DNA of 64,000 bases from Vanilla planifolia (GCA_023846275.1 CM043871.1:29852569-29916568), one strand, 5' to 3'; positions 36,487 through 50,242 are shown, counted from the stretch's first letter. The notes: generated by a model not told the origin, from the sequence alone. Program-made: numbers and translations.

Positions 36487-38049
36487 TCTTAATTTCGGCT
36501 ATTTGTTCTTGCTGGTTTCCCGTCGCATGGACCGAACTCACCCAACGCTCCCGGTTCAGCGACGCGACCCAGTCCAAAACCTGGACCGGTCCCCCTCTCT
36601 CTCCTATGCGTCCAACGGAACCAAAATATTTCGCTGACGCTGGACTGGCCGATTCATGCACTGAACCGGTTGATTTCGACTCGACTTCTGCCATCTCGGT
36701 CTCTGCTGCTCACCGAAAAACTTTACATAACCCTGACGACGAATAAATTATTTCTTACCTTATGGAAATTCTCGTCGGCTGTTACTGTAGCGTGTCGGAA
36801 CCTCGCTGAGCACAACTGCAGGAGTCGAAAATCTTGCCCTCGCACTTCGACAATTTCCTCGCAGTCGCATGCTGTCGCAGTTTTCACAGATGTGTTTTTT
36901 TTTCAAACGCACCTGATTAGCTTTTATAACCGCGGTAGCAAGTTGTCGAACTCTAGTGAGGCAACTGCCAGATGGTTCGCTAACTAGCTCATTTGCATAA
37001 AACCCCTTACAAATGCGTTATTTGCACATATATCCTCCATCCAGAGAAATAAACCTTCGTCGAAATTCTTAAAATTGCACATATACCCAGTGCAGCCAAC
37101 AATTTTAAAATTACAAATTGACCTCCCGCCAAAATGAATTGAACTATGCTGACATTTACAAAATTTCAAATATATCCTCAATATTACAAAGCTATCCCAA
37201 ATCTTTAAAAATTCATAATTTATTCCTTAAAACTCTAAAAATTACAAACTAAATACTGTTGGACTCGTCTTAAAGAGCTCTTTCTAAAAAAATACAATAA
37301 ATAAAATAAAGAAAACTAAGGCTATTACAATACATATGACTAATAGATTGTATTATTATGATCATTGTGAATAATATTAATGATGAGAGATTTAACTAAG
37401 CATATAGTACTAAGCTGGGTATTATACAAGTATGATTAAGTTAAAAGTAGCAATGCATAAGAAAAATCATTCCTATAACATAGATTAATAGTATATTATT
37501 CTTATATAAAAATGTGATCATAAGAGTATGATAAGAACTTAAGAGAGGTTTAAACAAGATTAAAAATTATATAATAGATGCTAGTGATCATACAAGTACA
37601 AGAATTTGAATTAATTTTAAAGCCTAAAGCAATGAAAAGCTACGTTAAATATCATAAGGTGAGATCAACTGATAGACAACTATTAGAATTAAGTTCAAAA
37701 GAATGTAAAGAGTCATTATATTAAAGGAATGTGGCTGTTTGAAGAAGTTTAATGATTGAGAATGTGATTGCATGTGAGAAGATATAAAAAATATTAAAGT
37801 CAAGGCTTATAGAGATTTTTAGCAAAATCAAGAAGTCTAATACTAAGCTAAAGTTAATAGAGGAAGAAAGAGAGAAAAAGCATCTCTAAGTGATTTAAAA
37901 AGGCAATTATTGGTATGTGCTAGAACAAAAGTAACTTAAGAAGTTGAAAGAAGGATTGTACAAAGATTCAACCCTTGGTGTAACCACTACAAAAGGAAAA
38001 CATGATGTAAGAATTTTTGGACTATGTGTGTATGCTTTAATGTAAGCTA

Positions 38050-40960
38050 GATGATTACTTTTAAGTTTATTGAATATGAAATGGATGAAAAAGTCAAGGG
38101 AGGTGACAAATCAATGAAAATTGATAATGTCGCATGAAGCAGTAGGACCACACACTGACCCATGTGTAGAGACATACTACAAACAAGCTAGAGAGTGTGC
38201 TGGAATAGAACCCACATGTATAGACAACCCCAATAGCATGGTCATACAAATGCACACATAGGAAGCATAGCATGAGCATGTATTGACATCTGAATAATTT
38301 GCATAATTTGAGGGCTTTAAAATTTTCGATCAAAATCACTTGTTTTTTTTATTTTATAATTAAAATATTATCTCAACTTTTATTTAAAGAGGTGGGAAAG
38401 TTATATGAAGGAATTCATAAGTATTTAAAGAAAATTCAGAGAGATAGAATTTTAGAAATTAAAATTTTTTTAATTAAAAAATCTTTGAAAGGAATCTTCT
38501 TAGATAATTCAATCTCCTTATGACAACTTTATTAACTTCTTTTTCTCCTCACCGTTATTATGCTTCTATTTCTACTGTTGTAATTCTAAAATGAAGGTCT
38601 ACTAATGAGGGTTTGAATAGGTGTGAACACTTCATTAACAAATCATATTATTTTTTATATCAAAGTACTTTGATTCGATGCTAACGGATGGATCAAAGAA
38701 GAAGGCAATTAAAAAGTAAGCCTCTAAAGATGCTTTAGTTGAGATGATTGCATTGACTATTTTATCATCAAGCCTGGAGGTAAAGGTAGCTCTATAAATC
38801 TCATAAATACAAATTTTAATAAAGATGGTGCAAAAATCCTAATATTTTATTATGATTATCTACAAAATATACGCTTAATTAAAAGAATTCAAGATTAAAT
38901 AATATTTTTAAAATAATTAAAGATGAAAATGAGAATGACAACAATCTTATCTTTTTGACATAGAAATTGATTGTATCCTTTCAATTAGATTCATGGTTGG
39001 AGAAACTAGAGATATGTTTCTCTCTATATGACGATTCATCATCAAATAAAATTGATGTATGCTCAAAAATAGTGAATCATGAGTTAGCTTAGAAGAATGA
39101 AATAATATAGCTGCAATAATGATATGAAGCTCATTTAAGTAATTAATTTGAAAATAATTTTATCCCATGGGTTACATAGAGTAAAGGTGGAGAGACTAAA
39201 ATATCATGAGTTTTAAAATACTTATTGAAGAGACATAGACTTTGTCAAAATATATTAAAGGTTTGTACTATCCTTTTATTATCAAATTATCTCTTTTTCT
39301 TATTCAATCTTTAAAGTAAGCTAATTTATTTATTATAACCATCAAAAATAAGAATGAATAAAGACAAAAAAAAAAGAAAAGGATAACATACTAAGAGATC
39401 TGAGTATAAGTTAAAAATATTGACAAAAAAAGAAGAGTATTTTTTAATGAAGTATATTACAACTCTTTCTACCAGTAAAATTAGAAGAATTATTATCACT
39501 ATAAGAAAACAAGATGCATATGAAAAAAAGCTGGAAATTTCATCGTGAGCTATTTCAAAAAAAGTTCAACAAGGACAAAGCACTTATATAATAGAGACTG
39601 AAGAGGTACTTTAGACTCCATAATAATTTGGTGAAAGCTTATCACTTATGATGAGTTTAAATGACATCTTTCATGAAGCAAAGAAAAAAAAAGAATTATT
39701 CATGATCAGAATACAAGTAAAGAAAGAAAGTATTAGTGTAAATTGATATTAGAATAAAAAAGAACATAATATCCAAAATCTTATAGAAAAAATAAAGTTT
39801 GAGACTATATAACATGCTATATCTTATTTCTTGAGATGGAATTATAAAGATTCCAAGCACGAGAGTTGAAAAATAATGCAAGATAAAGTTTGCTATCACC
39901 AAATATTATATTGATGAACTTATCTATAAAGTTGTATACCTAAATGTTTGCCAAATTAAATTAAAAATCCATACTTGTGAGAATAAAACATCATCTACTA
40001 TAGATGAGCATGACGATATCGATTCATGAAGGATAGAAAAAAATTCTTTTTGACTTATGACAAAGAATAATAAGACTTTGTTGGTATTAACTAAATGAAG
40101 ATGTTAGTGAATACTTATCATAGATATGCATTACTAATAAAAACAAAAAATCACAAGATGATATTAATACAAGCCTCAATCTCTTAAAAAAGATAGTTGA
40201 AATAAATCTATCAGAAAATTAGTTTAGCAAAGAGGGCTTGATGGGACTTGAATCTAAAAAAAACCAATAATTAAGAGATCACTTCCAAGTTCATTAAATA
40301 TAAAATGAAGAAAAAATTTAAGAGATGATACAAAAAAATAAAAATTAATGATGTAGCATGAACCAACAGAACTGCAAGTTAGGTTGCAAGCAAAAACATG
40401 CTACATGCACACCAGGCAAGCAGGTGAGCTGACTGCCCATGCACATGGTAGTTACACCCATTATATCATCACGGTTACTGTACATGCATGGTAGGCTATC
40501 TACATATAGGAAAAGTATTCGTACACATGGTAGGTCATCTACACATAAGAATAGCACTTATGTGTGTGGACAGTCCTTCTAACACAATTGTATTTATAAG
40601 CAAAAATAGTTAAACAAATTACTAAATTTAGGAAATTTTAAATTTTTAATCAAAATCACATATTTTTTATTTTATAATTAAAAGTTATATCTCAGTCTCT
40701 ACATAAAAAGAAGAGAAGGATGTATAACATAATTAAGAATAATTCAGAGATAATTTAGAAAGAGAAAATTTAAAGAGAATTCAAAGAGTTTTAAAAATCA
40801 AAACTTTATGAATTTAGAATCCTTAAAATGATTCTTCTTAAAAATTCAATCTCTTTGCGACAAAAATAATCTATTCTTCTTCTCCTTCTTCCATTTCTCC
40901 TGACTATTACCATGCTTCTATTTTCACTATTGCTACTCTAAAAGAAATTCTACAGATAAG
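38050..40960. mobile_element. LTR element with two LTRs and no recognisable pol
   Basis: A direct repeat pair at about 38050-38620 and 40275-40960 shares GATCAAAATCAC, TTTTTTATTTTATAATTAAAA, AATTCAGAGA.A and TTCTTCTTA.A.AATTCAATCTC. It also shares a TTCTCCT..C..TTATTA block followed by CATGCTTCTATTTTCAC (second copy). The second copy is longer, partly through CATGGTAG repeated three times at 40444, 40487 and 40526. The internal part of about 1.65 kb is AT-rich with many stops and no identified domain. It could be a non-autonomous (LARD/TRIM-like) or very decayed element. Confidence 0.55.
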
Positions 40961-42560
40961 GGCTTTGGGTAGGGAAACATTGTAATTAGACTATTAGTGG
41001 CCTCAATGATTTGAGAAATGCCAAGTTGAAGCTGCTTGTAAACACAAATTTGTTCAATAAGTACATGGTTATTGTTTTATGCTTGCAGGTTAGAGGCTAT
41101 CAAATGATTATCTTGACAAAAATAATTAAATATGCTTGTATAGAGTTGTTGTCATGTTTAATGATTGATGTAATATTAATTTATTAGAGCATTATAAAAG
41201 TTTTGAATTATTTCAAAAGAAAGTTGTTTGATTCTTTTTGTATATTGAAATGTCTGCATATATATTATGTTTTCATGAAGATTAAGTTTGATATATTTAT
41301 ACTTTATTTATAAGTTAATCTTTTCATTCTAATGTCAATTTATATACTCATGTTCATAATAAAAAAAGATAAGAAAAGAGAAATATATAATATTATTTTG
41401 TAAAGGTTAAGTATATGAAGAAGGAAATAAAAAGATAAAAAAAAGAGAAGAAGGTTTTGGTGAAGGGAAAATATTAAAGGTAGGAAAATATTTTGGTTGT
41501 CCAAAATGGTGTCTAGCATTCTGAAATAACGTATTCTAGAGGTTAGCCAAATGAGACAATCATTCATACTGTTTATATTCGGATAATAACTCCTGAACAT
41601 TCCTAATTGTTGATGATGCAACCTTTTGCTAAGAGAATTCCCAAATATATAAAAGAAAAAAATAATATGAAAAATTGTAAAGTAATAAAAGAGAAATGTG
41701 ATTACAAGTCATCATATAAAAAATTGCTTTGCCCTCTATGTTTTATTGGCATTAATCTTTCTTATTATAATGCTTTTGTTAACAAAGTATACTACTTCCC
41801 AATAATATATTTCTTGATATACTTTCTTATTTTTTCCATTAAGCCAATGTTTGTTGACTTATGCCTCTTTTGTCTTAGCATTTTCACGTCAAAATGAAGT
41901 GCTGCATGGGGCTACAAGAGAGTACTAAGGGCTAGATCACTTGTTGACATTTTATGAAAGATTTTTAACTATTGACTTGATCTTTTATTTAACATTACAT
42001 ATTATGTATTAATAGAAAATATATCTAATAGAATTGAAGTCAATAAAGATTGATGAAACAACATACCTTTATGGGAAACATTTAAAACTTGTGGATTAAA
42101 AGCTTTGCTTAGAAGTTAATCTCATAACCAAAGGTTTATATTTGTTTTCATATTAATTTTAAAGGATTTTATATAAAAGAAACTTGATTGTAAAACCACT
42201 TCTTGATTTCAAAAGGATAGAAGTTTACTTTTGTTATGATATCTAAAAAAAACAAAGAACAATTTTTATGTGCTTTCTAAATATTAAGAAAAGAAAGAAA
42301 GAAATAGATGTCATGATAGTAAAAATCTAATAATAACTTGGTTGAAAATTGAGGAGATGTCATAATTATATAGCCTTGAGATTATGTACAATGCTTTTAT
42401 TTTATCATTATTTAGAGATGACAAGTGGTTTGTGATGTGATGTTTCTTCATCACCCTCAATAAATTTTTGGTTTATGTCATTTATGTTTAGCTAATTACT
42501 CCAATTTTTATTTGATAAATTATTCATCGGATGCATTTTATCATTTTCTTGGATTTACGC
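40961..42560. other. AT-rich intergenic sequence
   Basis: No gene or domain recognised. A 96-codon plus-strand open frame at 41607-41897 is Lys- then Phe/Tyr-rich and has no known motif; it is probably chance. The right end may contain unrecognisable downstream parts of the Gypsy element that follows. Confidence 0.4.
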
Positions 42561-42599
42561 CTTATGGGGTCTGATAACAACTACTAATAATTATGAGAA

Positions 42600-45500
42600 T
42601 TTGTGTATATTTTAAGATGACATAACATTTAACATAATATACCAACTTCAAATTTTATTTGGCCTTCTTCTATATTATTCCAACTGGCTTTTTCACTTAA
42701 TGCATCTACTACACTGTTAGCTTTTTCTAGAGTAATATTGAATCTCTAAACATCATAGTCTTTGATCAATTCAAACCATATCCTTTGTTGAAGGTTGAAC
42801 TCTCATTGTCAAAAATGTGCTTTAAACTCTTGTGGTTTAGTGCATATTTAACATTTCACTTCATGCAGATAGTGTTGCCAAATTTTTAAGGTGAACACTA
42901 TAGTGGCTAACTTTATATCATGAATGAGGCAATTCTTATCATGCATTTTCAAATGCCTTGAGACACACATAATAATTCTTCCATTTTGAATCAACTTACA
43001 ACCTAAGCCATGAAAAGATGCATCATTATAGACTTGGAAATTTTCATGTTTACTTATTGTGCTAGTATAGATGAGGACATTAGTTTATTTGAGAATTTGA
43101 AAATTATTTTTTCATTTATCTTCGCACAAAATTTCACACCTTTTTGAGATAGTTTGGTTGAAGGTATTGTTTTTGTGTATTTTTATTGCATTTGTTGGTG
43201 TTGGCTAATTCATAATTTTTTAGATCTTTTTGAGCCTATAACTATACATTTTCTATAGATTACATGTCCCAAAAATGCTACTTCTTTAAACCTAAAATTT
43301 TATTTTGGAGATTTTTACACATTTCATGTTCTCTTAATTTGCCTAGTGGTAAAGAAAAATATCCAATATGCTCATCCTTGTTTAAAGAATATATTAGAAT
43401 GCCATCAATAAATATAATTATAAATTAATTAAGATATTTTTAGAATACTTGATTCATAAGATCATGTAAGCTATTGTGGCATTTGTTAATCCAAATTATG
43501 GTACATGAAATTCATAATGTTTGCATCTTATTTGAAATTTTGTTTTAGTAATGTCATTATTTTGGATCTTCAATTAATAATACCCTAGTCTTATATCAAT
43601 CTTTAGAAAGCATGTTGCTTCTTGTACTACTTGAAGAAATAAATCATTGGATATTTATTTTTGATAGTAATATTCACATCTCAATAAATAATTAATACAC
43701 ATTTGTAAACTATCATTCATTTTCTTCATGAATAGTATCAATGCTCCCAGTAAAGGAACTTTGGGACTAATTAACCCTTTATCTAATAATTCTTGTAACT
43801 ATATCTTTATTTCTTGAAGTACTAATAATGCCACTCTATAGAATGCTTAGATATTGGATTTGTTCATGGAATAAGATTAATAACAAATTTAATCTTTTGA
43901 TCTAAGGGAATTCAAGGTAGCTCTTCTAAAAATATATTATGCTACCCTTTAACTATTGGTATATATCATAATAGTAATGGCTTCTTGCTTTCTCATATAA
44001 TTGATGCTAGAAATCCCTCACATCCTTTTCAAATCAATTTATTAGCTTTCATTGGCACTTTAAGGATATTTATAATAACTTTTATTTCTAAGTAATTAAT
44101 TATAAAATATGACTTATAAGACAATCTAATGGCAAAATAATATCAAATTCTTTTAATGGTATAACAGTCATTGGTGTTGCAAATAACATACCTTATTATT
44201 TTAATATTATCTTATATATAACTATTTATGCTAATATAATCTATAGTATATAGTTTTACCATAAGGGATGTGTTAAAGTATCTATTTTTACTACTATCTT
44301 TTGCACCATATTGGTAGATATAAATGTGTGAAATGCTCCACAAATGAAAAAGAACAATCACTATCAAATCTTGAAATTTCTAAACACTTATGATCATGTT
44401 TGGTGAAAATGAAACATCTTGATGAGTGATAAGAAACACTCATGGTTAAGCACTTTCTAAAAGGATATTAGATTATTTTCCTTATCTCTTATTAGGAAAC
44501 CTTGGTGTTGTACCATTGGGACCTATTGTCACTAAGCCAACTATGGAAGGTAATCTCATTTGTGTGCTTACATCTACTATAGTAAAATTGGGACACTATT
44601 GAGACATGTGTCCTGTCCCTTGGCATTAGAAATAATGTATTGATTTTAGCTTTATCCATTCCCCTTAGAACTATTGCCTACATGTCTTACACCTTGATTG
44701 TGATGAAAAGCTAAGACCCTTTTATGTGAATGTCATTCTTCCATACCCACTTAAAGTTCTAACTATTTTCATTGGTAATGGTCCACTTTAGATTTTGGAC
44801 GTTACAACTTTATTTTTTTGGCATTTCATTGGGCTTCCATAATCATTTGATCCTTAAACTAGTTAAAAATTAGTAAATTATGAAGGAGATAAGAAACTTG
44901 TAATAGAGTTTCATAGTCTTCTCCATCGCATGTAACAACATTAAGCTTTTGTTGGCATTATATCACTTGCATAATGAGCTAAATAAGTATTCTTAATAGT
45001 CATGCCATGTTGGGTTGAATGCCTTAGCTCTTCCTTTATTGTTTCCTTGATAGATTTAATGACATACAACTCTTCAAATGCTATGTAAAAATCCTCTCAA
45101 CAAATCTTGTTGGTAAGTGATCTATCAAGTTGACGATTTTATTAGCTATCCTACCAATTTTTATCAATTCCATCCAATGCTAGAATAGTGAGTTCTACTC
45201 AATGATCCTCTAGGTAACTTATCTCATTAAAGTTTTTGTTCGACTTTTTTTATCCAATTTTCAAATTCAACTAGATGAATTGAACTTGCAAAATGTGGGC
45301 ATCAAAGTTGCTGAAACCTTTCCATCATGTGCTCAAAAAGGGGTGTTGTCATTGGTTTTCTTGCTAAAGCACTAACCATATCACCTATAGTTTGAGTAAG
45401 AATGAATAATTAAGTAATATGTTGTTTAGGGAAATTCCAAGTTGCCTCCTTTGCTTGACTTCATTGTTAATATAAACCACATTCTCTTCCATTAGATTTT

Positions 45501-45890
45501 TAACACCATATGTCATCTTAATGTTAAATTTGAAACAAAATTAGAACCATAAAATTTCTTTTTATATAGTTATCAAAATAGATTTACATAGAAATCTTTA
45601 AAGTAGAAAATCTCATGTAATATAATCTTCTTCAATATAAAATTCTATTGAAAATAAGTGAGACTATATTCTTTTGAAAGTATTTATCAATAACTTTTCT
45701 TTATAATAAGGTAATTCTAGCTTTTCTTTGAAATTACAATGGAATTAAAATCATATTAAAATAAAAGTAATAATATAATTTTTAGCAGATTTTCTTTTTG
45801 TACTTAAGTCAAAAAGCTTTCTAGCTATAGCTTTCATGATACTAGCATGATCTAATTGACCGTCTTGTACAATTATTACAGTAAAAAATT
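42600..45890 (-). mobile_element. Decayed Ty3/Gypsy gag-pol (gag, zinc knuckle, RT, RNase H)
   Basis: Minus-strand translation runs in Gypsy order. A gag segment MERFQQL..PHFASS then FENWIKKVEQKL lies near 45310-45240. A degenerate zinc knuckle (CQGTGHMSQ.CP) is near 44620. RT shows IPLD then LIPWTNPISKHSIEWH near 43880, PLLGALILFMKK near 43740, KIDIRLGYYQLKI near 43600, and FGLTNAT. The active-site box reads FIDGILIYS near 43410-43386. FKEVAFLGHVI lies near 43270. The RNase H end IWFELIKDYDV.RFNITLEKANSVVDALSEKAS spans about 42790-42690. Many stops and frameshifts. No integrase was recognised downstream. On the plus strand TGTAATAGCCC at 45890 (GGGCTATTACA on the minus strand) may be the LTR end. 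Confidence 0.8.
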
Positions 45891-48800
45891 GTAATAGCCC
45901 TTAGCCCATTTGACTTCTCTTTGGAACTCATATACAACTCTTACTTGACATTCAAATAAATTAATACATGTTTTAATAAGAGATCTTATGTAAAATCCTT
46001 ATCCTTTGATGCTATATCTACAAAATAAAGTTAAAAAGATTCTATCTTTGTTATAGGCCTCATTTGCTTTTTGATTTCTTTGTATAATGACAAAGTGTTT
46101 TTCTTTTCTTATTACTCCCTAATTCTTCTCTCGCTCACTTTCTACTATCCTTCTCTCTCGCTCCATCTCCTGAAGTTTTCTAAATGCAATCACTAAGTCT
46201 TGGGCAAGGGAGAGCTTATTATCTTATTAAATAAGTGAATTAAAATAATTTATTTTTATTAATGCTCTATTTATAACTTTATGAAAAAAAACTTAATTCA
46301 TCTTTGAAAATTACAAACTGCATACCAACTAATTACTCATGACGAGACATTTGTAACAGTATACTCAAATATAAAATCTAATAACTAGTATTTTGACTTA
46401 TTTTTTGAGGCCCTCATAAAATATTTTTTTAAATTCCTGATTTACAACATTTATATTTGATACATAAAACATGCCTTAAAAAATATGAGAGTTTAATTAG
46501 GCCAGTTGTCATCCTTATAGCACATATAGAAACTATTATATTATTTTTTTTTTCTATACAATTAAAATTATAAGTCTTTCCATTAAATGTTAAAATCAAA
46601 ATTTCTAAATGATGATTTAAAAGAAAAAAAATTGTGTTGAAAAATATAAGGGTTATGTGTTCAAAAAATGAAAAAAAGTTTATACATTCTACAAAGTTTT
46701 GCATGACTAAAGTAATCCCCAATCAAATCAAATGATAAAATTGATTGCTATCAATGAAATGCAAATTTAAAGAAGGTCTAAATGAACAATCCATTTATGT
46801 TAAACCTTATAACAAAATTTTTTTTTTTGATAATATGAATTTGTCATAACATAAATATTTAATTGTGAAATACTCATATATTTTTTATATTTGACATTAT
46901 AATTTATTATGTATAAAATTAATTATGATAAATTGTTGAGCTTTGATGGGTCTCAAAATGCATGCCATGATGTCAGTAGCTTAATTAGAATTTTAAGTAT
47001 ATCTTTAAGAAGAGCTTAAGAGAAGGAAGGAAGGGAATGAGATGAGGAGCATGAGGTGCTACAACAAGCATTGAAGAGCTTGGAGCAACAATGATATAGA
47101 ACTCCTTGTACTTAAGGGGGAGCAACTTAGAAAGTTTTGATATTGTTTTTTGCCAAAGAATTAATCATATGTATGATTTTATTTGAGATTTTTCTTATTT
47201 GGGATGCTTGTGAACCTTATTTGAGGTTCAAAAATTAGAATAATATTAAATGGGATTTGGGTCCAATGAGCCTTGTAAGTTTCTATTTGTCTCACATGGC
47301 ATATGTGAGGGTCGAATATGCCATACATAGGCTTAAATGAACTATCATTGAGTACTCATAGTTAATGCACCAATATTGTGTTCAAGATTGACCTTTTCAT
47401 GAGAAAAATAGATAATATATTATTTTTGGAATGTATAATATGCTTTATACTTGGTGTAAGACTAGTTGCTAACACTCAACTTTCTAAGAAAAAGAGACAA
47501 AGCATTAATTTCTAACATATAATAGGTTTAATTTCTGGAAAATAAAGTTAAGGGTTGTAGACGATGCATTTTTCTACTTATAGTGTATAAAATATAATGT
47601 ATCATATATTGCTATTAACATATTATATATTCAACTTTTTAAATAGGTGTGAAAGTTTCAAAATAGTCTATTTATTACTAGGAATATAATATTGAAATGA
47701 ATGATATATTGTACATTAAGGTGAATAGATGATACATCAAGAAAAAAAATTTAAAATTTCAAAGAGTTTCCAAAGGTTCTTTGTAGATGTGTTTATGATG
47801 TTTTTGGTAAAGAAAACATGTAGTTTTGGAAAATGTTAAAAAAGACGAAAGTATAACTAAAGCTTGAGAACTTTGAAAGTCTTATGATTGAAAATTAAGT
47901 AGGTATCGATAATTGAATCAAATTTATATTCAGGTAATTAAGAAAAGATATAAATAAAAAGAAAAGGCATATATGAGATATCTTAGAGTCATCAGGAAGA
48001 TAAATAAAAATAACTATGACATAAGAAGTTCAATTGTTAATTACCTTGAGATATTATTATGAGAAGTGAAACAAATTGATTTGATGAGAGCATATTACAT
48101 TATATCAAATTATTCATATGTTTATGAGAAAACATGTTGGCTTTGCCTATATATATAAAGTAAAAAAAGAGAATGAATGAAAAAAATAATTAATTAAATA
48201 AACCTGATAATCTAATAAGTTCATAAGAAAGATGAAAATATATAGATGATAAAAAAAATTTATGATATTCTAACATGATAAGATTACCCTTATTATCATT
48301 GATACATTGACTTAGGGCAACAATAAACAAGTATCCCATTATCATTGTTATCTAAAAGGCTATGTTAGATGGTAGTTTTGTGATAAACATGGCATTTGAC
48401 CTTATTTCAAATGTCTGGAGTCCTTTAGTGTTACGCAACAATAAGTAGGGACCCATTTTTATTAGTATTTTGTTGTATATAAGTGATTAGAAGAAGAGAT
48501 GTTTCACTGGCTTAGCCAATTATTGATACATGTCTTGAGATGTAATTAGTGTTATGAAGATATAATATGAGATCTTGAAGAATAATAATAGTGGTTATAT
48601 AAGAAATTAAGGACTCTAATAAAAACATAGAAATATAAAAAAGTGAAAGAATATGAATATGAAAACAAGAAAAGAAAATGGTAAAATAAGTATTATATAA
48701 TATTAATATTATATAATAATTATATACATACATGGGACATGATATATTAGAGCATATATGAAGTATTTTAACACATTTATATTTTATTTACATGTCACAT

Positions 48801-49290
48801 ATTTTTATTTATTGCTTTATCATTATTTATCTACTACAGACTATATTTTCATCTCATTTTATTTGTTTGTAATTAATAGTTTTTTTACTAAATATATTAT
48901 ATTCATTACTTATATTATAGGTTAAAATATAGAAATCTATAGAGATAAAGATTCACAGAGGATAAAGTTTAGGACTTTGAATAAGAGAGTGTTTTTGTGA
49001 GCTTTGTGAGAGAATTTATATAGAATGAACATAAGTTATATTTACATGATAGATGATGTATAACATAACTATTCCATCTTTTATTTTTGCATTTATAGCT
49101 TGACACTTATGTGTGACTATTATTTAAAATTTTTATTTATTTTGATATATGAATTTGTAATGTTTTTCGTTATGTTTGCCGAATTTTACATAGCATCATC
49201 GAAATTTTTACTACATCGTCGTTATTTTATCTAGTACTTATGTGTTCTTTGTATTGTATTATGTATACTTATAGTTTGGAGGGGTCTAAT
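45891..49290. other. AT-rich, probably LTR-derived intergenic sequence
   Basis: No gene recognised. A purine tract AAGGGGGAGCA near 47114, followed by TTTTTTGCCAAAG, resembles the 3' internal end of SIRE-type Copia elements. The phrase TTATATTATAGGTTAAAATATAGA near 48906 also occurs near 34729, pointing to a shared repeat family. A perfect AT palindrome lies at 48692-48717. Confidence 0.35.
48692..48717. repeat. 26-bp perfect palindrome of A/T
   Basis: ATTATATAATATT followed by AATATTATATAAT is a perfect inverted repeat with no spacer. It may arise by chance in AT-rich DNA or from slipped replication. Confidence 0.8.
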
Positions 49291-49295
49291 ATAAT

Positions 49296-50242
49296 GATAT
49301 TTATATTGATAATTTGATATATATGGACATAGATTCAATCATGTCAGAAGAATTTAAAAGTGCCATGAAAAAAAAAAGTGACAAAATATCTTATTTTAAT
49401 GAAATATTTATTGGGAATTTAAGACAAGCAATTCAAGGGTTAAAATTTTATATTTCAAGAAATTATCTTACAAATCTACTAAAAAGATTTCAAATGAAAA
49501 GTTATAAGCTTATTTCAATACTCTTGACAACAAATAAAAAGATTGAAAATGGTGATGGTGTAGAAAAAATAGATGCAAAAATATAATTAAGTTTAGTTGA
49601 ATATTTGATTTACATGACAAACACTTGCCCTGATATTGGTTTTGTAGTAATTTTGATTTTTATTTTCTTGTAAAATCCTAATAAAGTTTTTTTTTATTGC
49701 AACATGAAATCTATGCTATCTCCAAGGTACAATAAAACTTATGATAAGATATGCAAAAAAAAATGATAAAAATCATGTGAGATTTACTAATATTGATTGG
49801 GCTTTATTTGTTAATGACACAAAAAAGTATATCAAGTTATGCTTTTTTTATTATAACAAAATTGTTTTTGTAGTCATTTAAGAAGCACAAACTTGTGAAC
49901 ATTTCATGAGAGATTTAATATATAACAATCACTAATGTTGCTTATGAAGTAACATGACTCAGAAAAAAGTCCTAATAGATGTTCTACAAAAGCAAACTGA
50001 ACTTACAATTACATTTTGTGATAATATCTCTATTATTGCAATGAAAAAAAATATATTACTTAGTAACATAAGCAAGCATATTGAATTTAATACTATTTTA
50101 TCAAAAACTTTGTTAAAAAAAAAAAATTAATTGAAGTACATCTTAACACAAGAACAACCATGAGATGCCTTCATAAAACTGATGCCTATTGACAAGTTTG
50201 ATAAAATCAAAATATAAATTCAAATTACATATTAAGAGGGAG
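49296..50242 (+). mobile_element. Copia 3' fragment (RT end, RNase H, polypurine tract)
   Basis: Plus-strand reading begins at the RT active site, here YIDNLIY, followed by EEFKSAMKKKSDKI, NYLTNLLKRFQMKSYK and VEKIDAKI.LSLVEYLIYMT to about 49630. The box is usually YVDD. RNase H remains follow near 50015 as CDNISIIAMKKN and SKHIEFNTI, then DAFIKLMPIDKF and the polypurine tract AAGAGGGAG (50234-50242). A 90-codon stretch (49314-49586) is uninterrupted; the rest has stops. Everything upstream of the RT active site is missing. Confidence 0.8.

Larger units (their letters stand above)
34840..37329 (+). repeat. Probable solo LTR of a chromovirus-type Gypsy element
   Basis: Candidate ends TGTTGTAAGGATC and GGCTATTACA, the usual end of Tekay/Del-type LTRs. 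The right half has the typical run of short ACCCC/ATACCC-rich, thymine-poor lines followed by AATTACAAA motifs. A GC-rich promoter-like part lies at 36530-36960. Neither a primer site on the right nor a polypurine tract on the left was seen, and no clear 5-bp target duplication, so solo status is inferred. It contains two tandem arrays, listed separately. Confidence 0.45.
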
